Shown one piece after another: positions 1-9,648 of a stretch of 64,000 nt of DNA. Position 1 is the stretch's first letter; each line of letters begins with the position of its first letter. The stretch is from Geothrix campi (GTDB lineage: Bacteria > Acidobacteriota > Holophagae > Holophagales > Holophagaceae): assembly GCF_024609265.1 (NCBI RefSeq), contig NZ_JANHMP010000001.1, forward strand, positions 1,116,001-1,180,000, read 5' to 3'. The notes under the pieces were generated by a model, which had not been told where the DNA came from, made no database searches, and worked only from the letters and a program-made list of their open reading frames with translations. The position numbers were made by a program, and so were the translations under genes.

Positions 1-1645
1 TGCGGGCGATGATCTTGCTGCCGATGGCCGCCTGGATGGCCACGTCGAACATCTGCTGGTGGATCACTTCCTTCATCTTCTGGCAGAGCGCGAGCCCCAG
101 CGTCTGGCTCTTGCTGCGGTGCACCAGGATGGAGAGCGCATCCACCGGCTCGCCATTCACCAGGATGTCCATCTTCACCAGGTCGGATTCCGTGTAGTGC
201 TTCATGTGGTAGTCGAAGCTGGCATAGCCTTTCGAGATGGACTTCAGCTTGTCGTAGAAATCCATCACCACTTCATTCAGGGGCAGCTCGTAGACGAGCA
301 TGACGCGGTCCTGGCTGACGTATTCGAGCTTCTGCTGGAAGCCGCGGCGCTCTTCGCAGAGCTTGATCAGTCCGCCCACGAAATCCGTGCGGGTAAGGAT
401 CGTGGCCTCGATGATGGGTTCCTCGATCTTGGCGATCTTCTGCAGGGGCGGCAGCTTCGAGGGATTGTCCACGGAGGTTTCGGATCCGTCCGTCAGGTGC
501 ACGTGGTAGCGCACGCTGGGCGCCGTGGTGATGAGATCCAGGTCGAACTCGCGCTCCAGGCGCTCCTGGACGATCTCCATGTGGAGCAGGCCGAGGAACC
601 CGCAGCGGAAGCCGAAACCCAGCGCCGTGGAGGTCTCGGGCTCGTAGGTGAAGCTGCTGTCGTTCAGCCGCAGCTTGTCCATGGCGTTGCGGAGGTTCTC
701 GTAGTCGTCGCTGGAGGTGGGGAAGATCCCCGCGAAGACCACGGGCTGGATCTCCTTGAAGCCCTTCAGCATCTCGGTGGCGGGCTTCGTGGTCAGGGTC
801 ACGGCGTGGGTCACCGTATCGCCGACCTTCACATCCACCAGCTGGCGGATGTTGGCCACCAGGTAGCCCACTTCGCCCACCGACAGGGATTCCTGCTTGT
901 CCATCTTGGGGTCGAAGATGCCGATCTCGTCCACCCGGTGTTCGCTGCCCGTGGACATGAAGCGGATCTGGTCGCCGGCCTTCAGGGTGCCGTTCATGAC
1001 CCGGATGAGGTTCACCACGCCGCGGTAGGCGTCGTAGTAGCAGTCGAAGACCAGAGCCTGGAGCGGCGCGGTCGGATCGCCCTGGGGGGCGGGGATGCAC
1101 TTCACGATCTGCTCGAGCACCTGCTCGCAGTTCTCGCCGGTCTTGGCGCTGACGTTCACGGCATGGGCGGTGTCCACCAGGCCGATGACGGTGTCGATCT
1201 GCTCCAGCACCCGCACGGGGTCTGAACTCGGCAGATCCGTCTTGTTGAGGACCGGGAAGACTTCCAGCCCGTTCTCCAGGGCCAGGTAGGTGTTGGCCAG
1301 CGTCTGGGCCTCCACGCCCTGGGTGGAATCCACCACCAGGATGGCGCCCTCGCAGGCCGCCAGGCTGCGGCTGACCTCATAGGTGAAGTCCACATGGCCC
1401 GGGGTGTCGATGAGGTTCAGGGTATAGGTCTTGCCATCCTTGGCCGGGTACTTCAGCGTCACCGCGTGGGCCTTAATGGTGATGCCCCGCTCCCGTTCCA
1501 GATCCATGTCGTCCAGGATCTGGGCCTGCATGTCCCGTCCAGCCACCGTCTTGGTCAATTCGAGCAGGCGATCCGCCAGGGTCGACTTGCCATGATCAAT
1601 ATGAGCGACGATGGAAAAATTGCGGATGAGACTGGGATGAGCCAC
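1..1645 (-). CDS. lepA: Elongation factor 4 (LepA), 3' end cut by window edge
   Basis: Ribosome-associated translational GTPase that back-translocates or remodels stalled 70S ribosomes. Starting from a GTG at 1645, the protein shows the G1 loop AHIDHGKST (residues 14-22), switch I RERGITIK (51-58), the DTPGHVDF G3 motif and an NKTD G4 motif. The AHIDHGKST plus [10 protein letters not shown] combination is diagnostic for LepA rather than EF-G. A GAGG Shine-Dalgarno lies 7 bases before the GTG. The family is about 600 residues; 548 codons are visible, so roughly the last 50 residues lie outside the window. The frame is open throughout. It is divergent from the response regulator at 1792. Confidence 0.97.
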   Translation of the reverse strand, partial: MAHPSLIRNFSIVAHIDHGKSTLADRLLELTKTVAGRDMQAQILDDMDLERERGITIKAHAVTLKYPAKDGKTYTLNLIDTPGHVDFTYEVSRSLAACEGAILVVDSTQGVEAQTLANTYLALENGLEVFPVLNKTDLPSSDPVRVLEQIDTVIGLVDTAHAVNVSAKTGENCEQVLEQIVKCIPAPQGDPTAPLQALVFDCYYDAYRGVVNLIRVMNGTLKAGDQIRFMSTGSEHRVDEIGIFDPKMDKQESLSVGEVGYLVANIRQLVDVKVGDTVTHAVTLTTKPATEMLKGFKEIQPVVFAGIFPTSSDDYENLRNAMDKLRLNDSSFTYEPETSTALGFGFRCGFLGLLHMEIVQERLEREFDLDLITTAPSVRYHVHLTDGSETSVDNPSKLPPLQKIAKIEEPIIEATILTRTDFVGGLIKLCEERRGFQQKLEYVSQDRVMLVYELPLNEVVMDFYDKLKSISKGYASFDYHMKHYTESDLVKMDILVNGEPVDALSILVHRSKSQTLGLALCQKMKEVIHQQMFDVAIQAAIGSKIIAR

Positions 1646-1791
1646 TGAGGAACCTCGAACTGGCCATTGTATCGTTGGAAAGGCTTTACGTCTGCGGGGT
1701 TTTACCAGGCTCCATCCACACCCTCGGTTGATCAGAGTTGATCGGAATGGATGGGCCCCTTACCCTCAAGACTCGAGAACAAGGAGCCACC

Positions 1792-2607
1792 TTGTCCCAC
1801 TTCGCGTCTCCCATGACCATCCTGATGGTGGAAGACAACGCCCTGCAGCGCCGCATGCTGGAGGCGGAGCTGCAGCCGCTGGGACACCAGTTGCTCGTGG
1901 CGGCCAATGGCGAGGAGGCCCTGGCGCGCCTCAAGACCGGTGGAAAAAAACCAGACATGGTGATCATGGACGTGGTCATGCCCTCCATGGATGGGTTCAA
2001 GGCTTGTGAAAACATCAAGTCCGACCCAGCCACGGCGGATATTCCCGTGCTGGTGCTGACGGCCCTGAGCCGGGATGCCAAGGATCGCAGCTACGCGGCG
2101 GGTGCCGACGATTTCATCCGGAAACCCGCCAACACCTTGTTGCTCCAGGTGCGCGTGCAGACCCACCTCCGCGTGCGCGCCCTGTCGCTCCGCACAGGGC
2201 CGCTGGCCCCGGCCCGTCCCAAGGTGCTGGTGGCCTCCGCCAGCCAGCTGGTGCTCTCCCAGGTCCAGAACCACTTCGGCAAAGACCAGGCGAGCTTCCT
2301 CGAGGCGCAGAGCGAAGGCCAGGCCCGGGCCCAGATCCTCACCCACCGGCCCGACCTGCTGGTGCTCGACACGGATCTCTCCGAAGGCAGCGCCCAGCAT
2401 CTGGCGGTGACCCTGCACCAGTCCGAGGAGTTGAAGAACCTGCCCATCCTCCTGCTGTATGACCCCGGTGAGCTGGAGACCTGGTCCCGCCTGCGGGAGC
2501 CCGTGGCCGATGCCCTGGAGAAGCCGCTGGTGGCAGCGGAGACTCGCCGTCGCCTGGGCCTGCTGGCCCGGCTCGCCCACCTCCAGAAACTCGTCGGCCA
2601 GGCATGA
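1792..2607 (+). CDS. Response regulator with receiver domain plus degenerate second receiver
   Basis: The first ~125 residues form a canonical REC domain: acidic pair E14-D15 (MVEDN), phospho-acceptor Asp at about 60 (VIMDVVMPSMDG), the LTALS Thr and the FIRKPAN Lys. Residues ~130-271 look like a second receiver fold (LVLDTDLSEGS, ILLLYD, LEKPL) that lacks the usual acidic pocket, so it is probably not phosphorylated. There is no DNA-binding or output domain. The chosen start is TTG at 1792, which has AAGGAG 5 bases upstream; ATG at 1813 is an alternative that removes 7 residues. Its stop overlaps the next gene's ATG by four bases (ATGA), so the regulator and the protease are translationally coupled. 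No kinase is seen nearby. Confidence 0.9.
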   Translation: MSHFASPMTILMVEDNALQRRMLEAELQPLGHQLLVAANGEEALARLKTGGKKPDMVIMDVVMPSMDGFKACENIKSDPATADIPVLVLTALSRDAKDRSYAAGADDFIRKPANTLLLQVRVQTHLRVRALSLRTGPLAPARPKVLVASASQLVLSQVQNHFGKDQASFLEAQSEGQARAQILTHRPDLLVLDTDLSEGSAQHLAVTLHQSEELKNLPILLLYDPGELETWSRLREPVADALEKPLVAAETRRRLGLLARLAHLQKLVGQA

Positions 2608-4136
2608 CCCCACGTTCCAGTCGCGGCCTCGGCGCCGCCCTCGGCCTCCTGGCCGCGCTCTCCTCTCCGCTCGCAGCGATGGATGGCCGCGTCACGGATG
2701 GCCACCGGGGATTGGCCGGCGTGCGGGTCTATCCAGATCGCCAGCCCCGGGTGTCGCCCGCCACGGACCCGCCCCTGGCCGTCACCGATGCGGAGGGCCG
2801 CTTCCACCTGGACCTGGAGCCCGGAGACACCGTGCTGGCGGTCGAGAAGGATGGGTGGCGCCGCGACCTCGTGCCCACCGCCGGATGGCCCGGCGACCTC
2901 GCCCTCAGCCCGGAGCCCCGGCATCGCGAGGAGGCGGTCTTCCTCGTGCGCCTCGACTTCACGGACGAGCACTCGAAGCTGCCCGACGGCGCCCTGCGGG
3001 AGCTGATCTTCTCCCGCCGCCCCGGCGTGGCCAGCGCGGCGAACTACCTGTACGAAGTCAGCAAGGGCGCCCTGTCCCTCGTCGAGGGCCGCTTCCTCAA
3101 GCTCCGCAGCGCCGAGCACCCGGCCCCGCGGACGGATGCTCACAAGCTGGGCCTGGCCGAATGGGTGGTGGAGCGTCTGCAGGGCGAGGAACTCGACGAA
3201 TGCGACCGCCTGGACAACCGCACCGGAGCCGTCCACCCCGATGGCAAGCCCGACCACCTCTGGATCATCACGCCCGGCAAGCCCCAGTCGCTGACAGCGG
3301 ACGAGGCGGACCTGAAGGCTGTGAGCTTCCTGCTGCCCCTGCCCTGGGACAAGACCCGGCGCTGGCCGCTGATCTTCATGACTGAAGAGGTGCCTCTCGG
3401 CAACATCGTCCACGAGGCCTTCCACGCCATGGGCGAGCACCGCGTGGATGATCTCTACCTGGACTGCAAAGACCCCCTCACGGCCGGCATCTGGGATCTC
3501 ATGGATGCGGGCCAGTACCGCGGCTGGGATCGCTCCCACCCCGAGGAGGGCCCCTGGGTGGAGGACACCGGCTACAGCCCCTCCCATCCCACGGCCTGGG
3601 TGCGCTCAGAGCTCTGGTATCGAGGGTATTTCCGGGACCAGGTCCGCCACCTTGCAGTCAAGGGCCGGAGCTGGGAGGGCTGGATCGCCCCGATCTCCCG
3701 TGCCCCGGGTGCCGACCCCCAGTGGGTGACCCTGCCCGACCCGCGGAAGAAGGGCCGCTTCTTCAGCCTGGAAGTGCGCCGGCCCTGGGGCTTCGAGCGT
3801 GGCCGCGTGGGTGGGCGCTTCGGCCCCGGCTACGAGGGGCTGATCGTGGCGACCGTCGATCCCTCCCTGCTCAGCCCTGACGAACCCAGGGGGCCCGTGC
3901 GCGTGGTGGACGCCCATCCCGGGAGCCCCGAACCGCCCAAGCCCCGCTTCCCCTGCAGGCGCTGGGAACTGGATGACGCGGCCTTCAACCTGGGCCCCGG
4001 CGAGAACCCCAAGGGCCACAGCGGGCCCCTGTCCTGGGAAGTCCTCGACACCGATGCCGGCGGCCGCATGCGGGTCCGGCTGGCGCTGACCCAACCCTTG
4101 GCAAAAAAGTCCCGCGCCCGAGGTTCTGCCAAGTAA
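2604..4136 (+). CDS. Secreted zinc metalloprotease, M6 (immune inhibitor A)-like
   Basis: 510-residue exported protein. A signal peptide ends near residue 25 (LLAALSSPLAAMDG), followed by a CarboxypepD_reg-like beta-sandwich (residues ~28-90, LAGVRVYPD...VTDAEGRFHLDLEPGD). A metallopeptidase domain carries HEAFH at residues 270-274 followed by MGEHRVDD, resembling the M6 HExxHxxGxxH...D arrangement. The M6 label rests on this motif and on the YLYEVSKGALSLVEG stretch, typical of M6 proteins, so another gluzincin or metzincin subclan is possible. It probably hydrolyses extracellular or periplasmic protein. It overlaps the response regulator by 4 nt and lies 8 nt before the M28 peptidase, suggesting one transcription unit. 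Confidence 0.8.
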   Translation: MTPRSSRGLGAALGLLAALSSPLAAMDGRVTDGHRGLAGVRVYPDRQPRVSPATDPPLAVTDAEGRFHLDLEPGDTVLAVEKDGWRRDLVPTAGWPGDLALSPEPRHREEAVFLVRLDFTDEHSKLPDGALRELIFSRRPGVASAANYLYEVSKGALSLVEGRFLKLRSAEHPAPRTDAHKLGLAEWVVERLQGEELDECDRLDNRTGAVHPDGKPDHLWIITPGKPQSLTADEADLKAVSFLLPLPWDKTRRWPLIFMTEEVPLGNIVHEAFHAMGEHRVDDLYLDCKDPLTAGIWDLMDAGQYRGWDRSHPEEGPWVEDTGYSPSHPTAWVRSELWYRGYFRDQVRHLAVKGRSWEGWIAPISRAPGADPQWVTLPDPRKKGRFFSLEVRRPWGFERGRVGGRFGPGYEGLIVATVDPSLLSPDEPRGPVRVVDAHPGSPEPPKPRFPCRRWELDDAAFNLGPGENPKGHSGPLSWEVLDTDAGGRMRVRLALTQPLAKKSRARGSAK

Positions 4137-4144
4137 GATGAGGC

Positions 4145-5521
4145 ATGAAATCAGCTCGCTGCCTCTTCCTCCTGGCCACGGCCTGTCTGGGTGCCCAGGC
4201 ACCGCTCCAGACGTCCTCCCCGGCCGCCAACGCCACGGCCGAACGGCTGCGCGCCGAGGCCTTCCGGACCCATGGCGCCTATGCGGACCTCGCCTGGCTC
4301 TGCGACCACATCGGAGCGCGCCTGAGCGGCTCGCCCCAGCTGGACCAGGCCATTGATTGGGCCCAGGCGCGCCTGAAGGCCGCCGGCCTCACCAATGTCC
4401 ACGCCGAGCCCGCCATGGTGCCCCACTGGGTGCGCGGGCACGAATCCGCCGAGCTGCTGTCGCCCGCCCCCCAGCGGGTGAACCTCCTGGGTCTGGGCGG
4501 CAGCGTGGGCACGCCCGAGGGCGGCCTCACGGCGGACGTGGTGGTGGTGGGTTCCTTCGATGAACTCGACAAGCTGGGCGAGGCCGTGAAGGGGAAGATC
4601 GTCCTCTTCGACGTGCCCTTCAAGGGCTATGGCCACACGGTGGTCTACCGGCATGACGGCGCCTCCCGGGCCGCCAAATACGGTGCCGCGGCCGCCCTGG
4701 TGCGGTCGGTAGGCCCCGTGAGCCTGGACACCCCGCACACCGGCGCCATGGACTATGACCCGGCCTATCCGAAGATCCCCACCGCCGCCGTGACCATCGA
4801 GGCCTCCACCCAGATGCGGCGCATGCAGGCCCGGGGCGAGCGCATCCGCATGAAGCTGGAGATGGGCGCGAAAACGCTCCCCGATGCTCCCTCCGCCAAT
4901 GTGGTAGCCGAGATCCGCGGCACGGAGAAGCCCGATGAAGTGGTCATCCTCAGCGGCCACCTCGACAGCTGGGACGTGGGCCAGGGCGCCCAGGACGACG
5001 GCGCCGGCACCGTCACCGCCATGGAGGCCGCGCGCCTCATCCAGACCCTGGGCCTGAAGCCCCGCCGCACGATCCGCGTGGTGCTGTGGACCAACGAGGA
5101 GAACGGACTGCGCGGTGGCAAGGCCTACCGTGATGCCCATCGCGCCGAGCTCGGCCAGATCATCGCCGCCTTCGAGACCGACTCGGGCAGCGAGCGCATC
5201 AAAGCCTTCAGCCTGGATCTGAGCAAGGCCACTCCGGAGACCAAAGCGGGTGCGTTGACCTCGCTGAAAAAGCTGGGCGCCGTCGAGCCCTTCGGCGCCA
5301 TCGACCTGCGGCTGGGTGGTTCCGGCGCGGACGTGAGTCCCATGGTGGCCGAGGGCGTGCCGGGTATCGGCGTGGGCCACGCCGCCACCCACTATTTCGA
5401 CATCCACCACACCCAGGCCGACACCTTCGACAAGGTGGACCAGGACGACCTCGCCTTCAACGCCGCTGCGCTCGCCAGCTTCGCCTATGCGCTGGCCCAG
5501 TCCGACGTGCGGTTCAACTAG
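4145..5521 (+). CDS. Secreted M28 family aminopeptidase/carboxypeptidase Q-like
   Basis: 458-residue zinc exopeptidase with an N-terminal signal peptide (FLLATACLGAQA). A PA-type insert spans about residues 100-230. Di-zinc site residues are visible: GHLDSW (H272, D274), the bridging Asp in QGAQDDGAG (284-285), catalytic Glu in TNEENG (about 318-319), FETDSG, and the final His in DIHHTQADT (421-422). The arrangement matches plasma glutamate carboxypeptidase (carboxypeptidase Q) rather than the short M28 enzymes. It follows the M6-like protease by 8 nt, so the two are probably co-expressed for extracellular protein use. It converges with the FKBP locus, leaving only 6 nt between the stops. Confidence 0.92.
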   Translation: MKSARCLFLLATACLGAQAPLQTSSPAANATAERLRAEAFRTHGAYADLAWLCDHIGARLSGSPQLDQAIDWAQARLKAAGLTNVHAEPAMVPHWVRGHESAELLSPAPQRVNLLGLGGSVGTPEGGLTADVVVVGSFDELDKLGEAVKGKIVLFDVPFKGYGHTVVYRHDGASRAAKYGAAAALVRSVGPVSLDTPHTGAMDYDPAYPKIPTAAVTIEASTQMRRMQARGERIRMKLEMGAKTLPDAPSANVVAEIRGTEKPDEVVILSGHLDSWDVGQGAQDDGAGTVTAMEAARLIQTLGLKPRRTIRVVLWTNEENGLRGGKAYRDAHRAELGQIIAAFETDSGSERIKAFSLDLSKATPETKAGALTSLKKLGAVEPFGAIDLRLGGSGADVSPMVAEGVPGIGVGHAATHYFDIHHTQADTFDKVDQDDLAFNAAALASFAYALAQSDVRFN

Positions 5522-5527
5522 ACCGGG

Positions 5528-6432
5528 TCACTGGCTGATCCCCACCAGCTCCACCTCGAAGACCAGCATGCCCTGGGGCATGTCGCGGGCGCCTTGGTAG
5601 GCCAGCTTCTCGGGGATCCAGAAACGCCGCCGCTCGCCCACCACCATGAGTTGGAGACCTTCGATCCAGCCTTCGACGGTGTCCTTCACTTGCAGTTGTA
5701 CAGGGTTGCCTTTCGTGAGTGAGCTTTCGAACATCTTTCCGTCCGTGGTCCAGCCGGTGTAATGGATGGAGACCCAGCTGGACCGCGCCGGGTGGGTCTT
5801 CCCTGTTCCCGGCTTGAGGACCTTGAAGGCCAAGCCTGAGCGGAGGAGCGTCGCATCCTCCGGCGGAGCGGCCACATCCGCCGGAGGATGTCGGGGATCG
5901 GGAACCACCTCAAGCAGTTCCAGATCCATCACCACGGTCCCGGCCGGCCGGCCCTTGGCACCGGCGAAGGCCAGGGCCTCGGAAATCCAGACCCGCCGCT
6001 GCTCGCCCACCGTCATGGCTTGCAGGCTTTCCCGCATTCCGGGCAGCACGCGTTCCAGGCCGAGGTAGGGGGCCTCCCCTTGGCACCGGCGAAGGCCAGG
6101 GCCTCGGAAATCCAGACCCGCCGCTGCTCGCCCACCGTCATGGCTTGCAGGCTTTCCCGCATTCCGGGCAGCACGCGTTCCAGGCCGAGGTAGGGGGCCT
6201 CCCCTTGGGCCCTGGTATTGGCGAAGACTGCGCCATCGGACCCCCAACCCGTGAAATGGACCCGGACGAAATCCCCGGGTGTGGGCTGGGCCCCACCCCG
6301 TCCGGGTTGGATCACACGGTAGGCCAAGCCGGTGACGGTACGGATGGCCTCGGCCGGCGGCACGGCGATCTCGGGAGGGGCCCCCTGGACAAGAACGGCC
6401 AAGGGAAGGCAAAGCAGGCTGGACAGGCGCAT
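5528..6432 (-). pseudogene. Two-domain FKBP-type peptidyl-prolyl isomerase, frameshifted by a tandem duplication
   Basis: Read from the ATG at 6432, the product has a signal peptide and an FKBP domain (FVRVHFTGWGSDGAVF, VLPGMRESLQAMTVGEQRRVWI). After the duplicated block it runs out of frame and stops at 6013 (139 residues). The other half of the coding frame continues to 5528 and encodes the end of domain 1 and a complete second FKBP domain (VSIHYTGWTTDGKMFESS, EGWIEGLQLMVVGERRRFWIP). Removing one 125-bp repeat unit restores a single 780-nt frame (259 residues, two tandem FKBP domains), so the lesion is the duplication itself. As sequenced it yields only a truncated first domain. It may be a fresh mutation, a reversible slippage state or an assembly error. 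Confidence 0.85.
5952..6208. repeat. 125-bp tandem duplication inside the FKBP gene
   Basis: Bases 5952-6083 recur at 6077-6208 with no difference seen by eye, giving a 125-bp period. Both ends of the unit carry the 7-bp word CCCTTGG, consistent with duplication between short direct repeats. 125 is not a multiple of 3, so the reading frame is shifted. Confidence 0.93.
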
Positions 6433-6457
6433 GGTCCAGGATACGAGATCCGGGCGG

Positions 6458-7318
6458 TCACAGCCCCGGTGGGAACCCCACGGCGAGTCTTACGCGAGCG
6501 ATGCCGGGATCCACACTGCCGTCGGCATGGCGGATGAGGATGGGGGGCTCGACGTCGGGACATTCGGCCCGGGTTTCGAAGTCATCGGCCAGATCCTGCT
6601 GGCGGGCTGCGGCGAAGACATCCAGGCCGTAGGGCTCGCCTTCCTTGAAGACGATCTCGCGGCGGTGGAGGCAGAGCAGCCCCGCCTCCCGCAGCGCGGC
6701 CAGGGCGCGTTCGCGCTGATCGTTGGGGAAGACGCAGGCGAAGATCCCGCCGGGCGCCAGGATCCGGGCCCCGGCCTGCGCGTAGTCCATGATGCTGCCG
6801 CGCACCTCCAGACGGGCGGGCACGGACTGGGGGTGCGCTGCCGGCAGGCGGTGGCCCTCGGGCCAATAGGGAGGCGTGCCCGTCACCAGGTCGAAGGGCG
6901 CCTCGTCCGCGAACAGGGCGGGATCCCGGAGGTCGCCCAGGCGCGGGAAGATCCGGCCCTCCTGGCCGTTGTAGCGGATGCTCTTCCGGGCCAGGTGCAG
7001 GCTCTGCTCCTGGGCCTCCACCGTATGCACCACGGCGCCGGGGCAGCGCCAGGCGGTCAGGAGGGCCACGCTGCCGATGCCCGAGCCCAGGTCCGCGATG
7101 CGGCCCGCCCGCGGGCACCAGGTGGTCCCGTACCAGGCCGTCACCAGGTCGTCCGTGCTGAAGCGGTTGCCTTTCTCCAACTGGAAAATCCGCCAGCGCC
7201 CGCACAGGCCATCGAGGGTTTCGCCGAGCTCCAGCTCCACGCCGCCCGGCGGAGTGGGGCCCGGGCGCGCCCAGCCCTTGTAGCTGGAGGCGTCGTCGAA
7301 AGCGGATCGTCGCGGCAT
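6458..7318 (-). CDS. tRNA1(Val) (adenine-N6)-methyltransferase-like (TrmN6/YfiC family)
   Basis: 286-residue class I SAM-dependent methyltransferase. Motif I is DLGSGIGSV (about 76-84), and the active-site loop is GTPPYWP (about 147-153), a variant of the NPPY motif used by base amino-methyltransferases. The segment LEKGNRFSTDDLVTAWY just before motif I matches the TrmN6/YfiC layout, where the enzyme makes m6A37 in tRNA-Val. The ATG at 7318 (MPRRSAFDDA) was preferred because upstream in-frame codons encode no family-like sequence. It is divergent from rel with 104 nt between starts. Another small-molecule or rRNA N6-methyltransferase cannot be excluded. Confidence 0.8.
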   Translation of the reverse strand: MPRRSAFDDASSYKGWARPGPTPPGGVELELGETLDGLCGRWRIFQLEKGNRFSTDDLVTAWYGTTWCPRAGRIADLGSGIGSVALLTAWRCPGAVVHTVEAQEQSLHLARKSIRYNGQEGRIFPRLGDLRDPALFADEAPFDLVTGTPPYWPEGHRLPAAHPQSVPARLEVRGSIMDYAQAGARILAPGGIFACVFPNDQRERALAALREAGLLCLHRREIVFKEGEPYGLDVFAAARQQDLADDFETRAECPDVEPPILIRHADGSVDPGIARVRLAVGFPPGL

Positions 7319-7422
7319 CCGACGAGTGTGGCAGATCGGGATTGGCCCATGGATCGAGGCTTCCCTCCTGTTTCCCGCACTTCCGGTCTGGCATCTGGAC
7401 AGCGGCTGCGCGACACTCAAAC

Positions 7423-9648
7423 ATGGCCGTACCTGGGAAAGCCCTGGAGCCCGTCCTCCGCGAGGGGGAAGGCACGGCTTGCGAAGGGGACAGTTGTCTC
7501 ACCCTGGACGGGGCCTTCGACCGGGTGAAGGCGGCCTTCCTCCTGCATCACCCCAAGGGGGATGTGACCCTGCTGCGCCGGGCCTTCACCGTGGGTCGGG
7601 ACATGCACGCCACCCAGCTTCGCAGGAGCGGCGAGCCCTACTTCTTCCACCCCCTGGCCGTGGCTCAGAGCCTGGCGGATTGGCGGCTGGATGCCGCGAG
7701 CGTGGCCTGCGGGCTCCTCCACGACGTGGTGGAAGACACCCTGATGACCCTGCCCCAGGTGAAGGCGCAGTTCGGGGACGAGATCGGCGAGATCGTGGAC
7801 GGCCTCACGAAGATGAGCAAGCTGGCCTTCACGGACAAGCATCTGCTCAACGCCGAGAACGTCCGCAAGCTGCTGGTGGCCATGGGCAAGGATGTGCGCG
7901 TGCTGCTGGTGAAGCTGGCGGATCGCCTGCACAACATGAAGACCCTCGGTGTCATGGAGGAGGAGAAGCGGCGCCGCATCTCCCGCGAGACACTGGAGCT
8001 CTATGCACCCCTGGCCAACCGCCTGGGCATGGGCGTGGTGCGCCTGGAGCTGGAGGATCTCGCGTTCCGCCAGCTGGAGCCCGAGCAGTACGAGTACCTC
8101 AAGAACGCGGTGGAAGCCAAGCGCGCCAAGCTCTCCGGCACCATCCAGGAAATCCATGGTTCCCTGCAGGCCATCCTGCGCCAGCAGGGTATCAACGCCC
8201 ATGTCTACGGCCGAGTGAAGCACCTCTACGGCATCTGGAAGAAGATGGGCGCCCAGGCCAAGGGCTTCGAGGACATCCACGACTGGCTGGCCTACCGCAT
8301 CATCTGCCCGGACCGGGCCAGCTGCTACACGGCCCTGGGCCTCGTGCACGGCCTCTACCGCCCCGTCCCCGGCAAGTTCAAGGACTACATCAGCCTGCCC
8401 AAGGAGAACGGCTACCAGAGCATCCACACCACGGTGCTGATGAGCTCCGGCGATATCTTCGAAGTGCAGATCCGCACGGAGGAGATGCACCTCCATGCCG
8501 AGGCCGGCATCGCCAGCCACTGGACCTACAAGGACGGCCGCATCGCGAACCGCCTGGAGATCAACCAGGTGGCCTTCCTCCGCCGCATGGTGGAACTCCA
8601 CCAGGACGCCCAGGACAGCCGCGACCTGGTGGCCAACCTGCGCGGCGAGCTGAACTTCAACCGCATCCAGGTCTTCACCCCCAAGGGCGATCTCCGCAGC
8701 CTGGTGGAAGGCAGCACGCCCGTGGACTTCGCCTACGCCATCCATACCCAGGTGGGCCACCGCTGCGTGGGCGCCAAGGTGAACGGGCGCATGGTGCCGC
8801 TCAAGCACACCCTCCAGAACGGTGACCGCGTGGAGATCCTCACCCGGCCCGACCACAAGCCCAGCCGGGACTGGCTGGGTTTCGTGAAGTCCGCCGGCGC
8901 CAAGAGCCGCATCCAGGCCTTCATCCGCGAGGAGGAGCGCGCCCATGCCGTCACCCTCGGCCGGGAACGGCTCGAGCGGGAGGCCCGCGTCCTGGGCGTG
9001 CGCATGGACGATCCCGAGTCCCAGGCCAAGCTCGAGGCGCGGCTGGTAGAGCTGAAACTGGCGAACTGGGACGCGGCCTATGCCGCCCTGGGCTTCGGCC
9101 GCATCACGGTCCACAAGCTCCTCGAGCCTCTGATCCCCGAACCCGAGCGCGCCAAGCCCAAGGAGAACGTCTCCAACCTCATGGATTCGGTGGTGGTGGG
9201 CGACACCGCCGGCATCCTCTATGCCCTGGCCGCCTGCTGCAAGCCCATCTGGGGCGACGAGGTGGTGGGCTACATCACCCGCACCCGCGGCACCGCCATC
9301 CACCGGGCCGACTGCCCCCAGCTCACCAAGGGCACCATGCACCCGGAGCGCCGCGTCAACGTGGCCTGGGGCAAGCACGGGACGGAACTCTACGACACGG
9401 AGATCGCCCTCACCACCGAGGACCGGCCCGGCATGGTGGCCGCCATCTCCGAGGGCATCCAGCGCGTGGGCATCAACGTGCAGCGCTTCCACGGCTCGGC
9501 CACGGAGGAGGGCGCCGGCCTCTTCCACATCGCCCTGCGGGTGCGGGACCGGACCCACCTGGTGGAGCTCATGGCCAGCCTGCGTCGCATCCGGGGCGTC
9601 TACACCGTGGAGCGGGTGAAGGGGTCCGTGTTCGGGAAGGTGAAATGA
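7423..9648 (+). CDS. rel: Bifunctional (p)ppGpp synthetase/hydrolase (RelA/SpoT homologue)
   Basis: 741-residue stringent-response enzyme. Domain order: HD hydrolase with H76 (YFFHPLAV) and H100-D101 (LLHDVVEDT); ppGpp synthetase (GRVKHLYGIWKKM, YRIICPDRASCYTALGLVHGLYRPVPGKFKDYI, ENGYQSIHTTV); TGS from about 417 (VFTPKGDLRSL); a zinc-finger-like segment with CC near 604; C-terminal ACT (about 657-741). The HD motif is intact and the synthetase loop is close to the bifunctional type (GFED at the RFDD position), so both activities are expected. ATG 7423 was preferred over in-frame codons further upstream because the length fits the family. The stop overlaps the Nudix gene by 4 nt. Confidence 0.95.
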   Translation: MAVPGKALEPVLREGEGTACEGDSCLTLDGAFDRVKAAFLLHHPKGDVTLLRRAFTVGRDMHATQLRRSGEPYFFHPLAVAQSLADWRLDAASVACGLLHDVVEDTLMTLPQVKAQFGDEIGEIVDGLTKMSKLAFTDKHLLNAENVRKLLVAMGKDVRVLLVKLADRLHNMKTLGVMEEEKRRRISRETLELYAPLANRLGMGVVRLELEDLAFRQLEPEQYEYLKNAVEAKRAKLSGTIQEIHGSLQAILRQQGINAHVYGRVKHLYGIWKKMGAQAKGFEDIHDWLAYRIICPDRASCYTALGLVHGLYRPVPGKFKDYISLPKENGYQSIHTTVLMSSGDIFEVQIRTEEMHLHAEAGIASHWTYKDGRIANRLEINQVAFLRRMVELHQDAQDSRDLVANLRGELNFNRIQVFTPKGDLRSLVEGSTPVDFAYAIHTQVGHRCVGAKVNGRMVPLKHTLQNGDRVEILTRPDHKPSRDWLGFVKSAGAKSRIQAFIREEERAHAVTLGRERLEREARVLGVRMDDPESQAKLEARLVELKLANWDAAYAALGFGRITVHKLLEPLIPEPERAKPKENVSNLMDSVVVGDTAGILYALAACCKPIWGDEVVGYITRTRGTAIHRADCPQLTKGTMHPERRVNVAWGKHGTELYDTEIALTTEDRPGMVAAISEGIQRVGINVQRFHGSATEEGAGLFHIALRVRDRTHLVELMASLRRIRGVYTVERVKGSVFGKVK

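Noticed and set aside
59-1225. Long open frame on the plus strand opposite lepA.
   Set aside because: Its His/Val/Leu/Asp-rich translation is the usual shadow of a GC-rich gene on the other strand; the minus strand reads as LepA throughout.
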